From positions 1 to 34,247 of IMG/VR virus record IMGVR_UViG_3300025141_012580: DNA of 34,247 bases, one strand, 5' to 3'. Source of the DNA: a virus. The position numbers were made by a program, and so were the translations under genes. Positions 1-7,045 of the stretch are shown here, piece after piece (position 1 is the stretch's first letter; every line of letters starts with the position of its first letter). Under the pieces are notes generated by a model. It was not told the origin of the DNA, ran no database searches, and was given only the letters and a program-made list of their open reading frames with translations.

Positions 1-119
1 GAGCGCTTAAGGATCAAGACCTTATTGCCGTCGTAAACTATCGCTTTAGCTATTTTACTGCTATCCACTTGTTTATCCTCATATAAATAGTCTCTCCACT
101 TGTTAATAATCGTCTTCAT
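1..119 (-). CDS. Nudix-like hydrolase, N-terminal part only (runs off the left edge)
   Basis: The start codon is at 119-117 and the frame is open to base 1, giving about 39 residues. The visible protein has a charged N-terminal peptide containing KWRDYLYE. It is followed by a stretch ending AIVYDGNKVLILKR, which looks like the first beta strands of a Nudix domain (a hydrophobic strand, a turn with N/G, then hLxxKR). The catalytic Nudix box would lie outside the window, so the family call is tentative. No clear Shine-Dalgarno sequence precedes the start; the upstream bases are T-rich. The gene follows the thioesterase in the same direction. The KWRDYLYE peptide resembles the N-terminus of the 907-residue protein upstream (KWRQFLAE) and may be a shared targeting tag. 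Confidence 0.5.
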   Translation of the reverse strand, partial: MKTIINKWRDYLYEDKQVDSSKIAKAIVYDGNKVLILKR

Positions 120-203
120 ATTAAAAACTAAAAATCTCAAAAATTAGCCTGCAAAAAAATTTGAGCAATTGCGATTTTCGAGATCGGCTTAGCTCACAGG
201 CCT

Positions 204-644
204 TTAGTCTCCTCCGTAAGTTGCATATAGCTGTTCATCGTCAATAGCCGGCGAGATTGATGCGCCGAATTTTCTTTTAACCTTCTCGCTAATCGGTATC
301 GCCTCACCATCACCATCGATTCGTACGAAAGTCATGTCGGTTGTCAACACGGTCTTTTGCGAACCGTTATACACGCTGTGTCTTCTTGCTTCAAGGTGAA
401 TTATTATCGACCTATTTCCAACCCTTTGGACTTCGCCATAAATTTTAATAATTTGACCTGGGCGGACCGGCTTTTCAAATACTACCTCTGTTATTTTCTT
501 TGTAACCATGCGCGGCGTATCGCAGGCCTGACAGGCGAAGGCTGCGCCGGCCTCGTCAAGCCACGCTAACATAGTTCCTCCAAATAGGTTCCCGTGATAG
601 CCAACATTCGCGGCCTTACAAAAGTGTGTAGATATTAACTGCAT
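204..644 (-). CDS. Hotdog-fold acyl-CoA thioesterase (YciA/ACOT type)
   Basis: This protein of about 146 residues looks like a complete single hotdog domain. Such enzymes hydrolyse acyl-CoA to free fatty acid and CoA in the cytoplasm. The signature is N-L-F-G-G-x4-W-L-D-E near residues 19-31, with Asn19 and Asp30 as the likely active-site residues. It is followed by the usual VVFEKPVRPGQ strand-loop and a GNRSI strand. I chose the ATG at 644 because GGAG lies 9 bases upstream. The in-frame ATG at 659 would add five residues but has no ribosome site. The start lies inside the 3' end of the 907-residue gene (stop at 635), so translation is probably coupled. A metabolic enzyme of this type is unusual next to phage replication genes. 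The family call is firm; the substrate is unknown. Confidence 0.85.
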   Translation of the reverse strand: MQLISTHFCKAANVGYHGNLFGGTMLAWLDEAGAAFACQACDTPRMVTKKITEVVFEKPVRPGQIIKIYGEVQRVGNRSIIIHLEARRHSVYNGSQKTVLTTDMTFVRIDGDGEAIPISEKVKRKFGASISPAIDDEQLYATYGGD

Positions 645-3358
645 AAAAACTTTCTCCATTTATTGTACATGCGTGCTGTCTGCCTGTGCCTGACCTCGGT
701 TAGCTCAGAAGATCCTTCGGGCTCTTCTTGCCGCATACCTGAAGGCATCCTGAGTCTTTTCATAGTCTGCAGAGTGTTCATGAGAATTGTTTCTATTTCT
801 TCATCGCCGATCTCTTCAATGACAGTCTTAAACAGAGAAGCTATTTCATTCGGGAGTTCGTCGTGGGTCACCAGAACAAATTCGTATTTTATTCCTCCAG
901 GACCGACACTAGAACCCGTAGAGTGCTCATCAATATCTATGTAATATTCTATCCCAGTCTGTTTGCGAAGGGGATCGAGCATGCTCTTGCGTACGGCCTG
1001 GCGAAACTCTCGATCCTCCAGCACCATCTGTAAAACTTTCGGATTCATCTCGACCTCATCCGGATCGAATACATATTCGACAGTAGCCGTTATCTCGTAG
1101 ACCTCGTCAGGATCATGCGGATTGTCCGTCTTTACAGTCCAGGCGTTAGTTGGCCATGGCCATTCGCCATTCACGACCTCATGTGCTAGCTTTAAAAACT
1201 CACCGCCATGCATGTGACCTTCATTTTTATAGTGTCTGGTAATAATATGTTTAATTCCATCGTACATGTCATCAATCTTATTGATGGCCGCGCCAAAGGA
1301 TTCGACCTCATCTGCGTCGATGGCCCATCTCGGGAGTGTGTCTGGGGGTGTAATTTTTGTAGGATCTATCTTAAAGCCTAGCTGTATATTATCGCTTTGT
1401 GACCTTTGGCCTCCAGGACCCAGGTGTCGACGATGAATCCAGGAGCTATCTTTATCTGCCCAGAGCCAGCCAAAGTCGTTGAGTTCGCCGACGGGCCAGT
1501 GGGCGGTGTTGGGGAGAGGCAGTTTATCCCAATCATCAAGGTTCCAAGTGACTGTCATCCATGCCTTGAGAAAAATAATAATTTGGCCATCCTCGTCCTG
1601 GATGTCGGCCTCGATTTCGGCGGCTTGATAAAGATTATTCCACTTATCTACTATTACATCCACTTCTCTCTGCAGTTCGGCCATTTGGCCGGCTGTGAAC
1701 ATGGTGGGATCTAGATCGTCTTCTTCCTCTGTATCTTGTCCGACATTCCCTACAAATTGATCTTCTGGCAAACCCGTGAGTTGAGACATTAGTATTTTGC
1801 GGCCCGCGGGCATGGCCGTGTCTTCGTATGAGCCGCCGACGATGGCAAAATTATCCAGTTCTATCAAACCGTTTTCATCCCTTGGCATTTTAGAGAGAAC
1901 TTCTTCTTGATTTTCTCTGGCCCAAGACGCAACACGATCTACAAATCCAGGAATTTTCTTGCCATACACGCGCTTCTCCGGTACCGCTAACTGAGCTGTG
2001 CTCCAGTGTGGACCGTGTTCTGTATCAAGGCCGGCGCGCTGATCGAAATCGTAGGTAAACTTTCTAAGACGGACTCTGGAGACCGGATTTATGTCATATC
2101 CGCCGGCGCCTGATCTTTTATCGTCTGGAAAAAGTTCACCTTCTTGGATCTCTTGTTCTGCACTGTCTATATTACCAGTATTTGTAGCACTCAGCAAGTC
2201 TTTTGTTTCGACAACATACGCGACGGCGCCGTGGCCGTGAGCCTCTGCGACAGCACATTTATAATGGGTATCACCGCCGCCTCTAGACGGAGGAGTGTGG
2301 CACGATGTGATGTTTTCAAAGTCGCTCATGCGTAGAATATCAATGGGATCCCTTGTAATGATGATGGAATATTTATCATTTTCAAGCGTGCCAATATTTT
2401 CTTTGATCCACTTAGCTTTTTTTAGCCAATAGGTGCCCATATCTGCAAATCGAGTCTCGGGCGGCACTATTGGTTTTCTATCGCGGGGCTCTTGGCCATG
2501 GTTGCGGTCCTGCTTATCCTGATAATCTCTGCGCGACTGCTCATTGGCTGTCCACTCTGATTGATCAAGAGGATTCATCATGTATCTTCCAAGTGCGCGC
2601 TGGCTTGAAGTTCCGAGATACAACTCTAACTGATTTAGTACTTGGCGGTAGCGTTGCATCTCCTGTTCAGTAAGCGCTTCGAGAATGTCTCTCATCTCAT
2701 ACCGAAGCAGCCACCTGTCTCGATCGGTAGGCTCGATAGTGCCTGGGCCGTGCTTATGGTCGCCAAGCTTTTGTAGTATTTTTTTGTATTGTGTTGCAAG
2801 CTGGTCGACCTTGGCAAAGTACTTGCCGATCTTCATCTGAAATGCTTTTTTTATCACCTTGGCCGGCGCATGCCTGCCCATAGTTCGCTGAACCAGTTGC
2901 TCAAAATTTTCTTCTGAGTGTTCGTCCCACTCTCTCTTCGCGGAAGCTATACCCTTATTCCAGTCTATATTTAGTTTAAATGTCCTCTCAAGTTCGTTAA
3001 CGAACTTGCCTAGCTCCGATTCGCTATCTTTCACTGGGAATCTGGTAACGAGGCGGGTTTTTCCGCGAAATAAGTCATTGAACGCCAAATCTTCCGGGCC
3101 CATTTCATTAATGGCTCTCCGAATGTGTTCCACTTCGGCTTCAGATATCTCACGAAGGAGGCGTACACCTTCTCCCATAGGAGGAGCGGACTTACCAGAT
3201 GGTTTAGTCATACCTCTGACTCCAGGGCCCTCTCTTTTGTCGTTGCTTCCTGTATTCAGTAGGAAGTTCAGTTCGTCGGGAAGATCATCCCTCATCTCCC
3301 TTTGAAACGGTTCTTCTTCGGCCAGGAACTGGCGCCACTTAGTGTGAAAGTCAGACAT
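635..3358 (-). CDS. Large protein of unknown function (907 aa), possible virion-packaged protein
   Basis: I do not recognise the family. The N-terminus reads KWRQFLAEEE (residues 7-16), like a T4 capsid-targeting peptide with an L-A-E protease site. A charged helical region spans roughly residues 90-300. Around residues 340-400 there is a distinctive block with ITRDPIDILRMSD, then SCHTP, a GGG turn, and A-E-A-H-G-H-G before AYVVE. Its Cys and His residues could be catalytic or metal-binding, but I see no known active site. The C-terminal third is acidic and ends NKWRKFL-C-S. Those last bases also form the ribosome site of the thioesterase, so the C-terminal likeness may be chance. The start at 3358 has TTAGG just upstream and lies 14 bases after the exonuclease stop. 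A virion or injected protein is an inference from the N-terminal peptide only. Confidence 0.85.
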   Translation of the reverse strand: MSDFHTKWRQFLAEEEPFQREMRDDLPDELNFLLNTGSNDKREGPGVRGMTKPSGKSAPPMGEGVRLLREISEAEVEHIRRAINEMGPEDLAFNDLFRGKTRLVTRFPVKDSESELGKFVNELERTFKLNIDWNKGIASAKREWDEHSEENFEQLVQRTMGRHAPAKVIKKAFQMKIGKYFAKVDQLATQYKKILQKLGDHKHGPGTIEPTDRDRWLLRYEMRDILEALTEQEMQRYRQVLNQLELYLGTSSQRALGRYMMNPLDQSEWTANEQSRRDYQDKQDRNHGQEPRDRKPIVPPETRFADMGTYWLKKAKWIKENIGTLENDKYSIIITRDPIDILRMSDFENITSCHTPPSRGGGDTHYKCAVAEAHGHGAVAYVVETKDLLSATNTGNIDSAEQEIQEGELFPDDKRSGAGGYDINPVSRVRLRKFTYDFDQRAGLDTEHGPHWSTAQLAVPEKRVYGKKIPGFVDRVASWARENQEEVLSKMPRDENGLIELDNFAIVGGSYEDTAMPAGRKILMSQLTGLPEDQFVGNVGQDTEEEDDLDPTMFTAGQMAELQREVDVIVDKWNNLYQAAEIEADIQDEDGQIIIFLKAWMTVTWNLDDWDKLPLPNTAHWPVGELNDFGWLWADKDSSWIHRRHLGPGGQRSQSDNIQLGFKIDPTKITPPDTLPRWAIDADEVESFGAAINKIDDMYDGIKHIITRHYKNEGHMHGGEFLKLAHEVVNGEWPWPTNAWTVKTDNPHDPDEVYEITATVEYVFDPDEVEMNPKVLQMVLEDREFRQAVRKSMLDPLRKQTGIEYYIDIDEHSTGSSVGPGGIKYEFVLVTHDELPNEIASLFKTVIEEIGDEEIETILMNTLQTMKRLRMPSGMRQEEPEGSSELTEVRHRQTARMYNKWRKFLCS

Positions 3359-3365
3359 TACCTAA

Positions 3366-3374
3366 TAAATAGTT
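3366..3374 (-). promoter_or_regulatory. Recurrent AACTATTTA motif upstream of the 907-residue gene
   Basis: The same 9-mer occurs before the sheath gene (24750-24742) and the 87-residue gene (27800-27792), and with one mismatch before the scaffold gene (32204-32196). All are in the same orientation. It could be part of a phage promoter or leader element. Here it spans the exonuclease stop codon and the bases just before the ribosome site. Confidence 0.3.
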
Positions 3375-4338
3375 ATTCTGCCGCGTTGTTGGCCACAATT
3401 CTTTTCATCGAGGCGAATAAATCTGAAAAGTCGACCACACCGAAGCCATCTTCAATCATCATAGTCTTAAATGTAGTTTGATTTAACTCCGTATCGAAGT
3501 TTTCAATGACATATTTCAGTTTTGTTTTGCCCTGCACGCTAATGGACGGTGCATATAACTGCATCATTTTATAATTATGCTCGATAATCTCTTTATTTTC
3601 TGCGATCGTTTTATAAACTTTTAAATTACCTTCAGCATTGTCACAATGTTTAATAACACTATCGATAGTATAGGTCTTATTTTCAATTAAGAAGGGTAAG
3701 CGCTTGGCGATAGTTGAGAGGCCAACACCTTTAATTCCAGGCAGATTATCGCTGCGATCGCCGACGATGGCTCTTGCGAGTGCAAAATTAACAGGATGAA
3801 TGCCGAACTCCTCAACAATTCTCTTAGAGTTTAAAACTTGTTTCTGAATTGGTCGGTACAGGACTACTTCTTCGTTACAAAGTTGAAAGAAATCTTTATC
3901 GGACGATACGATAACTTTTTGCCAGGAATCGTACTTCTTGTTCTGGCATACAAACGAAATAATGTCATCGGCTTCAACATTCGGCAACACAACCTGTATA
4001 ATTGGCAAATGGTTGAGGTATTCGAATAGCCTAGTTTGCTGCCAGATTTTGTTGGCCGTCTCCTCAGACTCAGTTAGATTTCTAATATCTCGATTGAGAC
4101 GAATAGGTTTTCGGCCTTGTTTATAATTTTTATCCTGCGACTTCCGGCGCTGGGATCCGCCTTCGCCATCCCAGCAGACCACTATCTCATCTGGACGGGT
4201 TTCTCTGATTAGTTTTTGCAGAATTCCTAGGAAACCCTTTACGCCTCCAATCGGCTGGCCGTTTGTGGACAAGCTCGGATTAACAATGTATGCCCTAAAA
4301 TACATATTAAGAGCATCAACTACCAATAATCTTTTCAT
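3373..4338 (-). CDS. 5'-3' exonuclease / flap endonuclease (Pol I N-domain, T4 RNase H-like)
   Basis: This is a protein of 321 residues from the start I prefer. It should remove RNA primers and 5' flaps during lagging-strand synthesis. The FEN/PIN acidic residues are present: D8 (VVDALNMYFRAY), D57 (CWDGE), E122/D124/D125 (VEADD), D147 and D149 (SSDKDF), and D194/D197 (GDRSDN). A helix-hairpin-helix, GIKGVGLSTIAKRL, follows. The ATG at 4338 overlaps the upstream TGA as ATGA and has GGTGA 7 bases before it; the protein then starts MKRLLVVDA, as family members do. The same frame is open back to an ATG at 4434, which would add 32 atypical residues overlapping the upstream gene. With the separate family A polymerase at 8260-9456, it completes a split Pol I toolkit. 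Confidence 0.93.
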   Translation of the reverse strand: MKRLLVVDALNMYFRAYIVNPSLSTNGQPIGGVKGFLGILQKLIRETRPDEIVVCWDGEGGSQRRKSQDKNYKQGRKPIRLNRDIRNLTESEETANKIWQQTRLFEYLNHLPIIQVVLPNVEADDIISFVCQNKKYDSWQKVIVSSDKDFFQLCNEEVVLYRPIQKQVLNSKRIVEEFGIHPVNFALARAIVGDRSDNLPGIKGVGLSTIAKRLPFLIENKTYTIDSVIKHCDNAEGNLKVYKTIAENKEIIEHNYKMMQLYAPSISVQGKTKLKYVIENFDTELNQTTFKTMMIEDGFGVVDFSDLFASMKRIVANNAAE

Positions 4339-4580
4339 CTTTTGTTCACCGGATAATGTTTGATCCATTTTTCGGATATCTTCTTCTTCAAGAAGCTCTC
4401 CAATATGCGCGACTGCCATCCTATAACCTCCCATAAAGTACCAACATGTTGACGCCTTCTTTCATCATAATATGGTTGCTGTTTTTTATGTAGAATGCCT
4501 TGTTCTGGCTTGCCATTATCATACTTGATAACCATATCGCCAATATTTAATTTTATCTTTTTCCATGGCCTACTGTTCAT
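4335..4580 (-). CDS. Small basic protein, possible SH3-like barrel
   Basis: This protein of about 81 residues is of unknown function. The N-terminal half has KLNIGDMVIKYDNGKPEQGI followed by a TLWEVIGW strand, the pattern of small SH3-like barrels common in large marine phages. The C-terminal part is a Lys-rich helix. I favour the ATG at 4580 over the one at 4595, because the latter lies inside the arm of a perfect hairpin (4590-4616). The GGGG of that arm, 9 bases before the 4580 start, is the best ribosome-site candidate, so access to it may depend on whether the hairpin forms. The stop overlaps the exonuclease ATG (ATGA), indicating translational coupling. Confidence 0.65.
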   Translation of the reverse strand: MNSRPWKKIKLNIGDMVIKYDNGKPEQGILHKKQQPYYDERRRQHVGTLWEVIGWQSRILESFLKKKISEKWIKHYPVNKR

Positions 4581-4589
4581 ATAAAAAGT

Positions 4590-4616
4590 CCCCATATGTT
4601 ATTATAACATATGGGG
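4590..4616 (-). terminator. Perfect 27-base palindromic hairpin with T-run (terminator and/or RBS-masking hairpin)
   Basis: Thirteen-base arms (CCCCATATGTTAT and its exact complement) flank a single central base. On the minus strand the hairpin is followed by ACTTTTTAT, as in an intrinsic terminator for the His-rich protein gene that ends at 4637. An A/T run on the other side makes it roughly bidirectional. The final GGGG of the minus-strand arm is also the only ribosome-site candidate for the gene starting at 4580. It could therefore also mask translation, as known hairpins do at some T4 genes. The inverted repeat is plainly visible; the function is inferred. Confidence 0.7.
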
Positions 4617-4636
4617 ATAAAAAAGCAAATGGTTTT

Positions 4637-4942
4637 TTAAAATCTAATAACGACTACCCACTTATTGCGGGCATGATTCCATCTCCACATCAAGTGCGGC
4701 CTATGGTGTGTCATTACCCAGTGTCCTCGATAGAAATACACCGAGTGGGCGGTTCGTGCTGCAGCGGGCCGAGCGGGTCGGGGCACATTATATGAATGAT
4801 GCCTGTGTGTAGCGTGCCGGTAGCGGTGGGCTCTTTGGCGCTGGTGTGTGTGGTGGCGATGAGGTACCGCCCTCTTTTGCTTTTGTGCTTCGGCGACATT
4901 AAGTTGTGTTGCCAACAATAGTGTTGTGATTAGTGAAGTCAT
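4637..4942 (-). CDS. Secreted His/Arg-rich small protein
   Basis: This is a protein of 101 residues with a likely signal peptide: a short N-terminus, the hydrophobic core LITTLLLATQL, and an A-E-A-Q cleavage site near residue 19-20. The mature part is very rich in His and Arg (stretches such as HRHHTHQRQ and RHATHRHH in residues 25-50). It then has a Pro/Ala-rich linker and a C-terminal part with regularly placed aromatic residues (YFYRGHW, MWRWNH, KWVVVI) that may form a small beta unit. Metal binding in the periplasm or envelope is plausible but unproven. The start has a good GAGGAG site. It sits directly after uvsX, separated by 52 bases, and ends at the 4590-4616 hairpin. I do not recognise a family. 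Confidence 0.75.
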   Translation of the reverse strand: MTSLITTLLLATQLNVAEAQKQKRAVPHRHHTHQRQRAHRYRHATHRHHSYNVPRPARPAAARTAHSVYFYRGHWVMTHHRPHLMWRWNHARNKWVVVIRF

Positions 4943-4994
4943 TTTGTTCTCCTCTGTTAAGACTTGCTATAGTATAGACGCGCAGGTATTAATT

Positions 4995-6107
4995 TTATTC
5001 ACCTGTTCCATAAAATTCTTCTGCAATACCCTCTCTCTTATCGAACTTCATAATCACTTCTTCATCCATGATCTCTAACACATTCTTTCGAAACTCTTCA
5101 TTAGACAACTTCTCGGGCCACTTGCTAGCCTGAAACTTTGGACCAATTGGTTTCCCTTTTCTGTCCAGCAGTTCATACCATGCGCCGGAGCGCTTCAGTC
5201 TGTGCGAGCCAGAGATGGCATCAAACCAACTTTCTTCATCTTGTACTCCGATCTCGTCGCCCCACAGAATACGAAAATTACATTGTCGGCCCTGCGTTCC
5301 AAAGCGAGATTTCTCAAGTTTAACTTTCACCTCCGATCCTATTCTAAAGCCTTTATCATCAAGCACAAAACTTGCCTTTGCTTTGCGGCCGGTAAGCCAG
5401 ATCCGTAAGGAGTAGGCATAAATCATAGCCTTGCCGCCGGGCGTCATATACGGCGTTGTGAGGGCTTCAGATGGAGAACGAGTAATATTAGTCTTAAGCT
5501 GGTTAAGTACAAGGAAGGTGCTCTGAGAGTTGGCTATCGGTACCGTAAGCTTGGACATGCCCTTGGCCAAGATCCTTGCCTTGACGGCCATCGAAGATAA
5601 GGGATTAAAATCGCCCTCGATATCTGATATTGCTGGTGTTAAGGCTAACGAATCCCATATGAATAACATACGGTTATCGTTCGAACCAAGAAGTTCTTCA
5701 ATCGTTTCCAACACAAACTCTACAGAAGCTGCCTGCACATACAGGAGGCTACTCACATCACAGCCGGCCCTTTCTAAAAACGAAGGATCGATTGCGGACT
5801 CTGAGTCGAAATAAATGACATCAATTCCTATCTTTTGTGCGTTAGCCGCAACCTGTGCAGCCATATAGGACTTCCCCGTTGCTTCTAATCCAGCGATTTC
5901 AACAATTTTTCCAACCGGAACACCAGCGAGTCGACCACGACAGATGATCGAGTCAAGCCATCGTGATCCAGTAGGAATCCAATCCTTAACAGCAGTTGGA
6001 TTGTCTTTTGTAAGATCGTGTGCAACATTCTGGCCCGCCTTTTTATTAATCAAAGCCCTCATATCTGCCATAGAGAGCTTGCCTACTTTTGTTTTGGTTC
6101 TACCCAT
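4995..6107 (-). CDS. uvsX: UvsX/RecA-family recombinase
   Basis: This is a 370-residue RecA-fold strand-exchange ATPase, which forms filaments on single-stranded DNA in recombination-dependent replication and repair. Walker A is GLEATGKS (residues 73-80). The catalytic glutamate region is DSESAID (E103), and Walker B is MLFIWD (147-152). The loop-2 region includes NQLKTN, followed by PSEAL and TPGGKA. The length is close to T4 UvsX (about 390). An AAGGA site lies 6 bases before the ATG. It is transcribed after ssb with an intervening hairpin (6138-6162). This mirrors the functional pairing of gp32 and UvsX in T4. Whether it is closer to phage UvsX or bacterial RecA needs a tree; I use the phage name because of context. 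Confidence 0.92.
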   Translation of the reverse strand: MGRTKTKVGKLSMADMRALINKKAGQNVAHDLTKDNPTAVKDWIPTGSRWLDSIICRGRLAGVPVGKIVEIAGLEATGKSYMAAQVAANAQKIGIDVIYFDSESAIDPSFLERAGCDVSSLLYVQAASVEFVLETIEELLGSNDNRMLFIWDSLALTPAISDIEGDFNPLSSMAVKARILAKGMSKLTVPIANSQSTFLVLNQLKTNITRSPSEALTTPYMTPGGKAMIYAYSLRIWLTGRKAKASFVLDDKGFRIGSEVKVKLEKSRFGTQGRQCNFRILWGDEIGVQDEESWFDAISGSHRLKRSGAWYELLDRKGKPIGPKFQASKWPEKLSNEEFRKNVLEIMDEEVIMKFDKREGIAEEFYGTGE

Positions 6108-6137
6108 TGGGCTTCCTTATTATTATATTAAAAATGT

Positions 6138-6162
6138 GAGGCACCTGTTCTCCCTGTGCCTC
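6138..6162 (-). terminator. Hairpin between ssb and uvsX (possible terminator or attenuator)
   Basis: On the minus strand, the arms GAGGCAC and GTGCCTC (7 bp) enclose an 11-base purine-rich loop and are followed by ACATTTTT. It lies in the 82-base gap between the SSB stop and the UvsX start. The stem is short and the T-run imperfect, so partial termination that keeps SSB above UvsX levels is the more likely reading. Confidence 0.5.
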
Positions 6163-6189
6163 CCCGTGGGCTGTACCTAATTAGTTAAA

Positions 6190-6975
6190 TCACGCATTCA
6201 TAAGTTCGTCAAATGCTCGGTCGACACTCGAAGTAGTGGACGCAGGCGGTACAGTAGAGGAAGAGTCGTTGGTATACTTCGTTGACTCTGTTGATGCCTG
6301 TTCGGCGCCGGAATCCCCTAACAGGAAAGCGTCCAACATAGCACCAACCTCCTCCGGAGTCTTTCTCTCAAAGAGAGAGTTAAAGTCTGGGATCGATTCC
6401 AGAAGCTCTGCACAGTATTCGTCTCCTCCGTTAGACTCATCGCACAACTGGCTTGGGCGTCGGCGAGGAGTGAGCTTCGTTTGCGGAAACGATGCGCCAG
6501 CTGGCTTACCGTAATGCAAGACGAGATCAGTGCCTGTATCTGGATCAGTGATATCACCGTACTCGGGATTAAGAACAAGGTTGATGAGTTGCTCATACAC
6601 CATCTTTCCAAAGCCCCAAACACGAACTCCCTTGGCCTCTTCACCCCTTACAATTACTGGGGCAAAAAACCGTTGGCGAGCCATCAGGTTTTTGGCCATT
6701 TTGATGCTTTCCTCAGTGCCCTCATTAAAAAGTTTGCGTACGAAAGCGTCAAGCGGATCATCTTCTCCAAAATTCTTCTTCGGACTTAAGAATCCAGAAT
6801 TATTTCCGACATTATAATGGAACCAGAAGTCCTTGAACGGATCTCCATCGGCGGTGGGAACAATGCGGATCGTCTGTTCTCCATCTTGAGGACGCCAGAA
6901 ATAGGATCCCCCTCCATTGCCTCTATGTTCAAGAGCCTGCTTTCGGGCCCTCATTTTACTCATATCAATTGCCAT
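6190..6975 (-). CDS. Single-stranded DNA-binding protein, T4 gp32-like
   Basis: This protein of 261 residues coats single-stranded DNA at the replication fork and in recombination. The N-terminus is basic (SKMRARKQALEHRG). It is followed by a core with YFWRPQDGEQTIRIVP, FKDFWFHYNVG and GVRVWGFGKMVYEQL, the last matching the KVFKYRFGKKIWDKI strand-helix of T4 gp32. The tail is Ser/Thr-rich with an acidic end (DRAFDELMNA), like the partner-binding C-terminus of gp32. The Cys/His zinc site of T4 gp32 is absent: the expected region reads GFLSPKKNFGEDDP. AAGGAG lies 9 bases before the ATG. The gene has its own strong promoter (7067-7095) and a structured leader that may be a translational operator. 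It is followed by uvsX. Confidence 0.85.
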   Translation of the reverse strand: MAIDMSKMRARKQALEHRGNGGGSYFWRPQDGEQTIRIVPTADGDPFKDFWFHYNVGNNSGFLSPKKNFGEDDPLDAFVRKLFNEGTEESIKMAKNLMARQRFFAPVIVRGEEAKGVRVWGFGKMVYEQLINLVLNPEYGDITDPDTGTDLVLHYGKPAGASFPQTKLTPRRRPSQLCDESNGGDEYCAELLESIPDFNSLFERKTPEEVGAMLDAFLLGDSGAEQASTESTKYTNDSSSTVPPASTTSSVDRAFDELMNA

Positions 6976-6996
6976 TTTTATTTTCTCCTTTTATTT

Positions 6997-7045
6997 TATT
7001 TGTGGCTGTTTGGCCTATAGTCGAGATGACAAATATTTCACCTCG
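6997..7045 (-). promoter_or_regulatory. Predicted pseudoknot in the ssb leader (candidate autoregulatory operator)
   Basis: In the transcript, CGAGGUGA (7045-7038) pairs with UCAUCUCG (7029-7022): eight pairs including one G-U. The 8-base loop is AAUAUUUG. Six loop bases, UAUUUG (7035-7030), are exactly complementary to CAAAUA at 7002-6997, giving an H-type pseudoknot. A 19-base linker separates the two stems. An A/U-rich unstructured stretch and the AAGGAG site (6990-6985) follow. The first stem lies 47-70 bases before the start codon. In T4 the gene 32 leader carries a pseudoknot in a similar place, where gp32 nucleates to repress its own translation. Pairing is read from the sequence; regulation is inferred by analogy. 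Confidence 0.6.

Noticed and set aside
82-89. T4-type late promoter TATAAATA on the plus strand
   Set aside because: It lies inside the Nudix-like gene on the wrong strand, with no plus-strand gene to drive.
635-670. C-terminal NKWRKFL of the 907-residue protein as a second capsid-targeting tag
   Set aside because: The codons TGG AGA AAG are also the GGAG ribosome site of the thioesterase, which can explain the likeness. A -1 shift at TTTTTA would fuse it to the thioesterase, but the slippery pattern is weak.
4339-4434. Longer start for the 5' exonuclease (32 extra residues)
   Set aside because: The extension overlaps a better gene, has no ribosome site and is not like family N-termini; the ATG at 4338 has a good site and the usual beginning.
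4714-4899. Alternative minus-strand frame inside the His-rich gene
   Set aside because: It has no ribosome site and no recognisable protein features; it is a shadow of the gene with the signal peptide.
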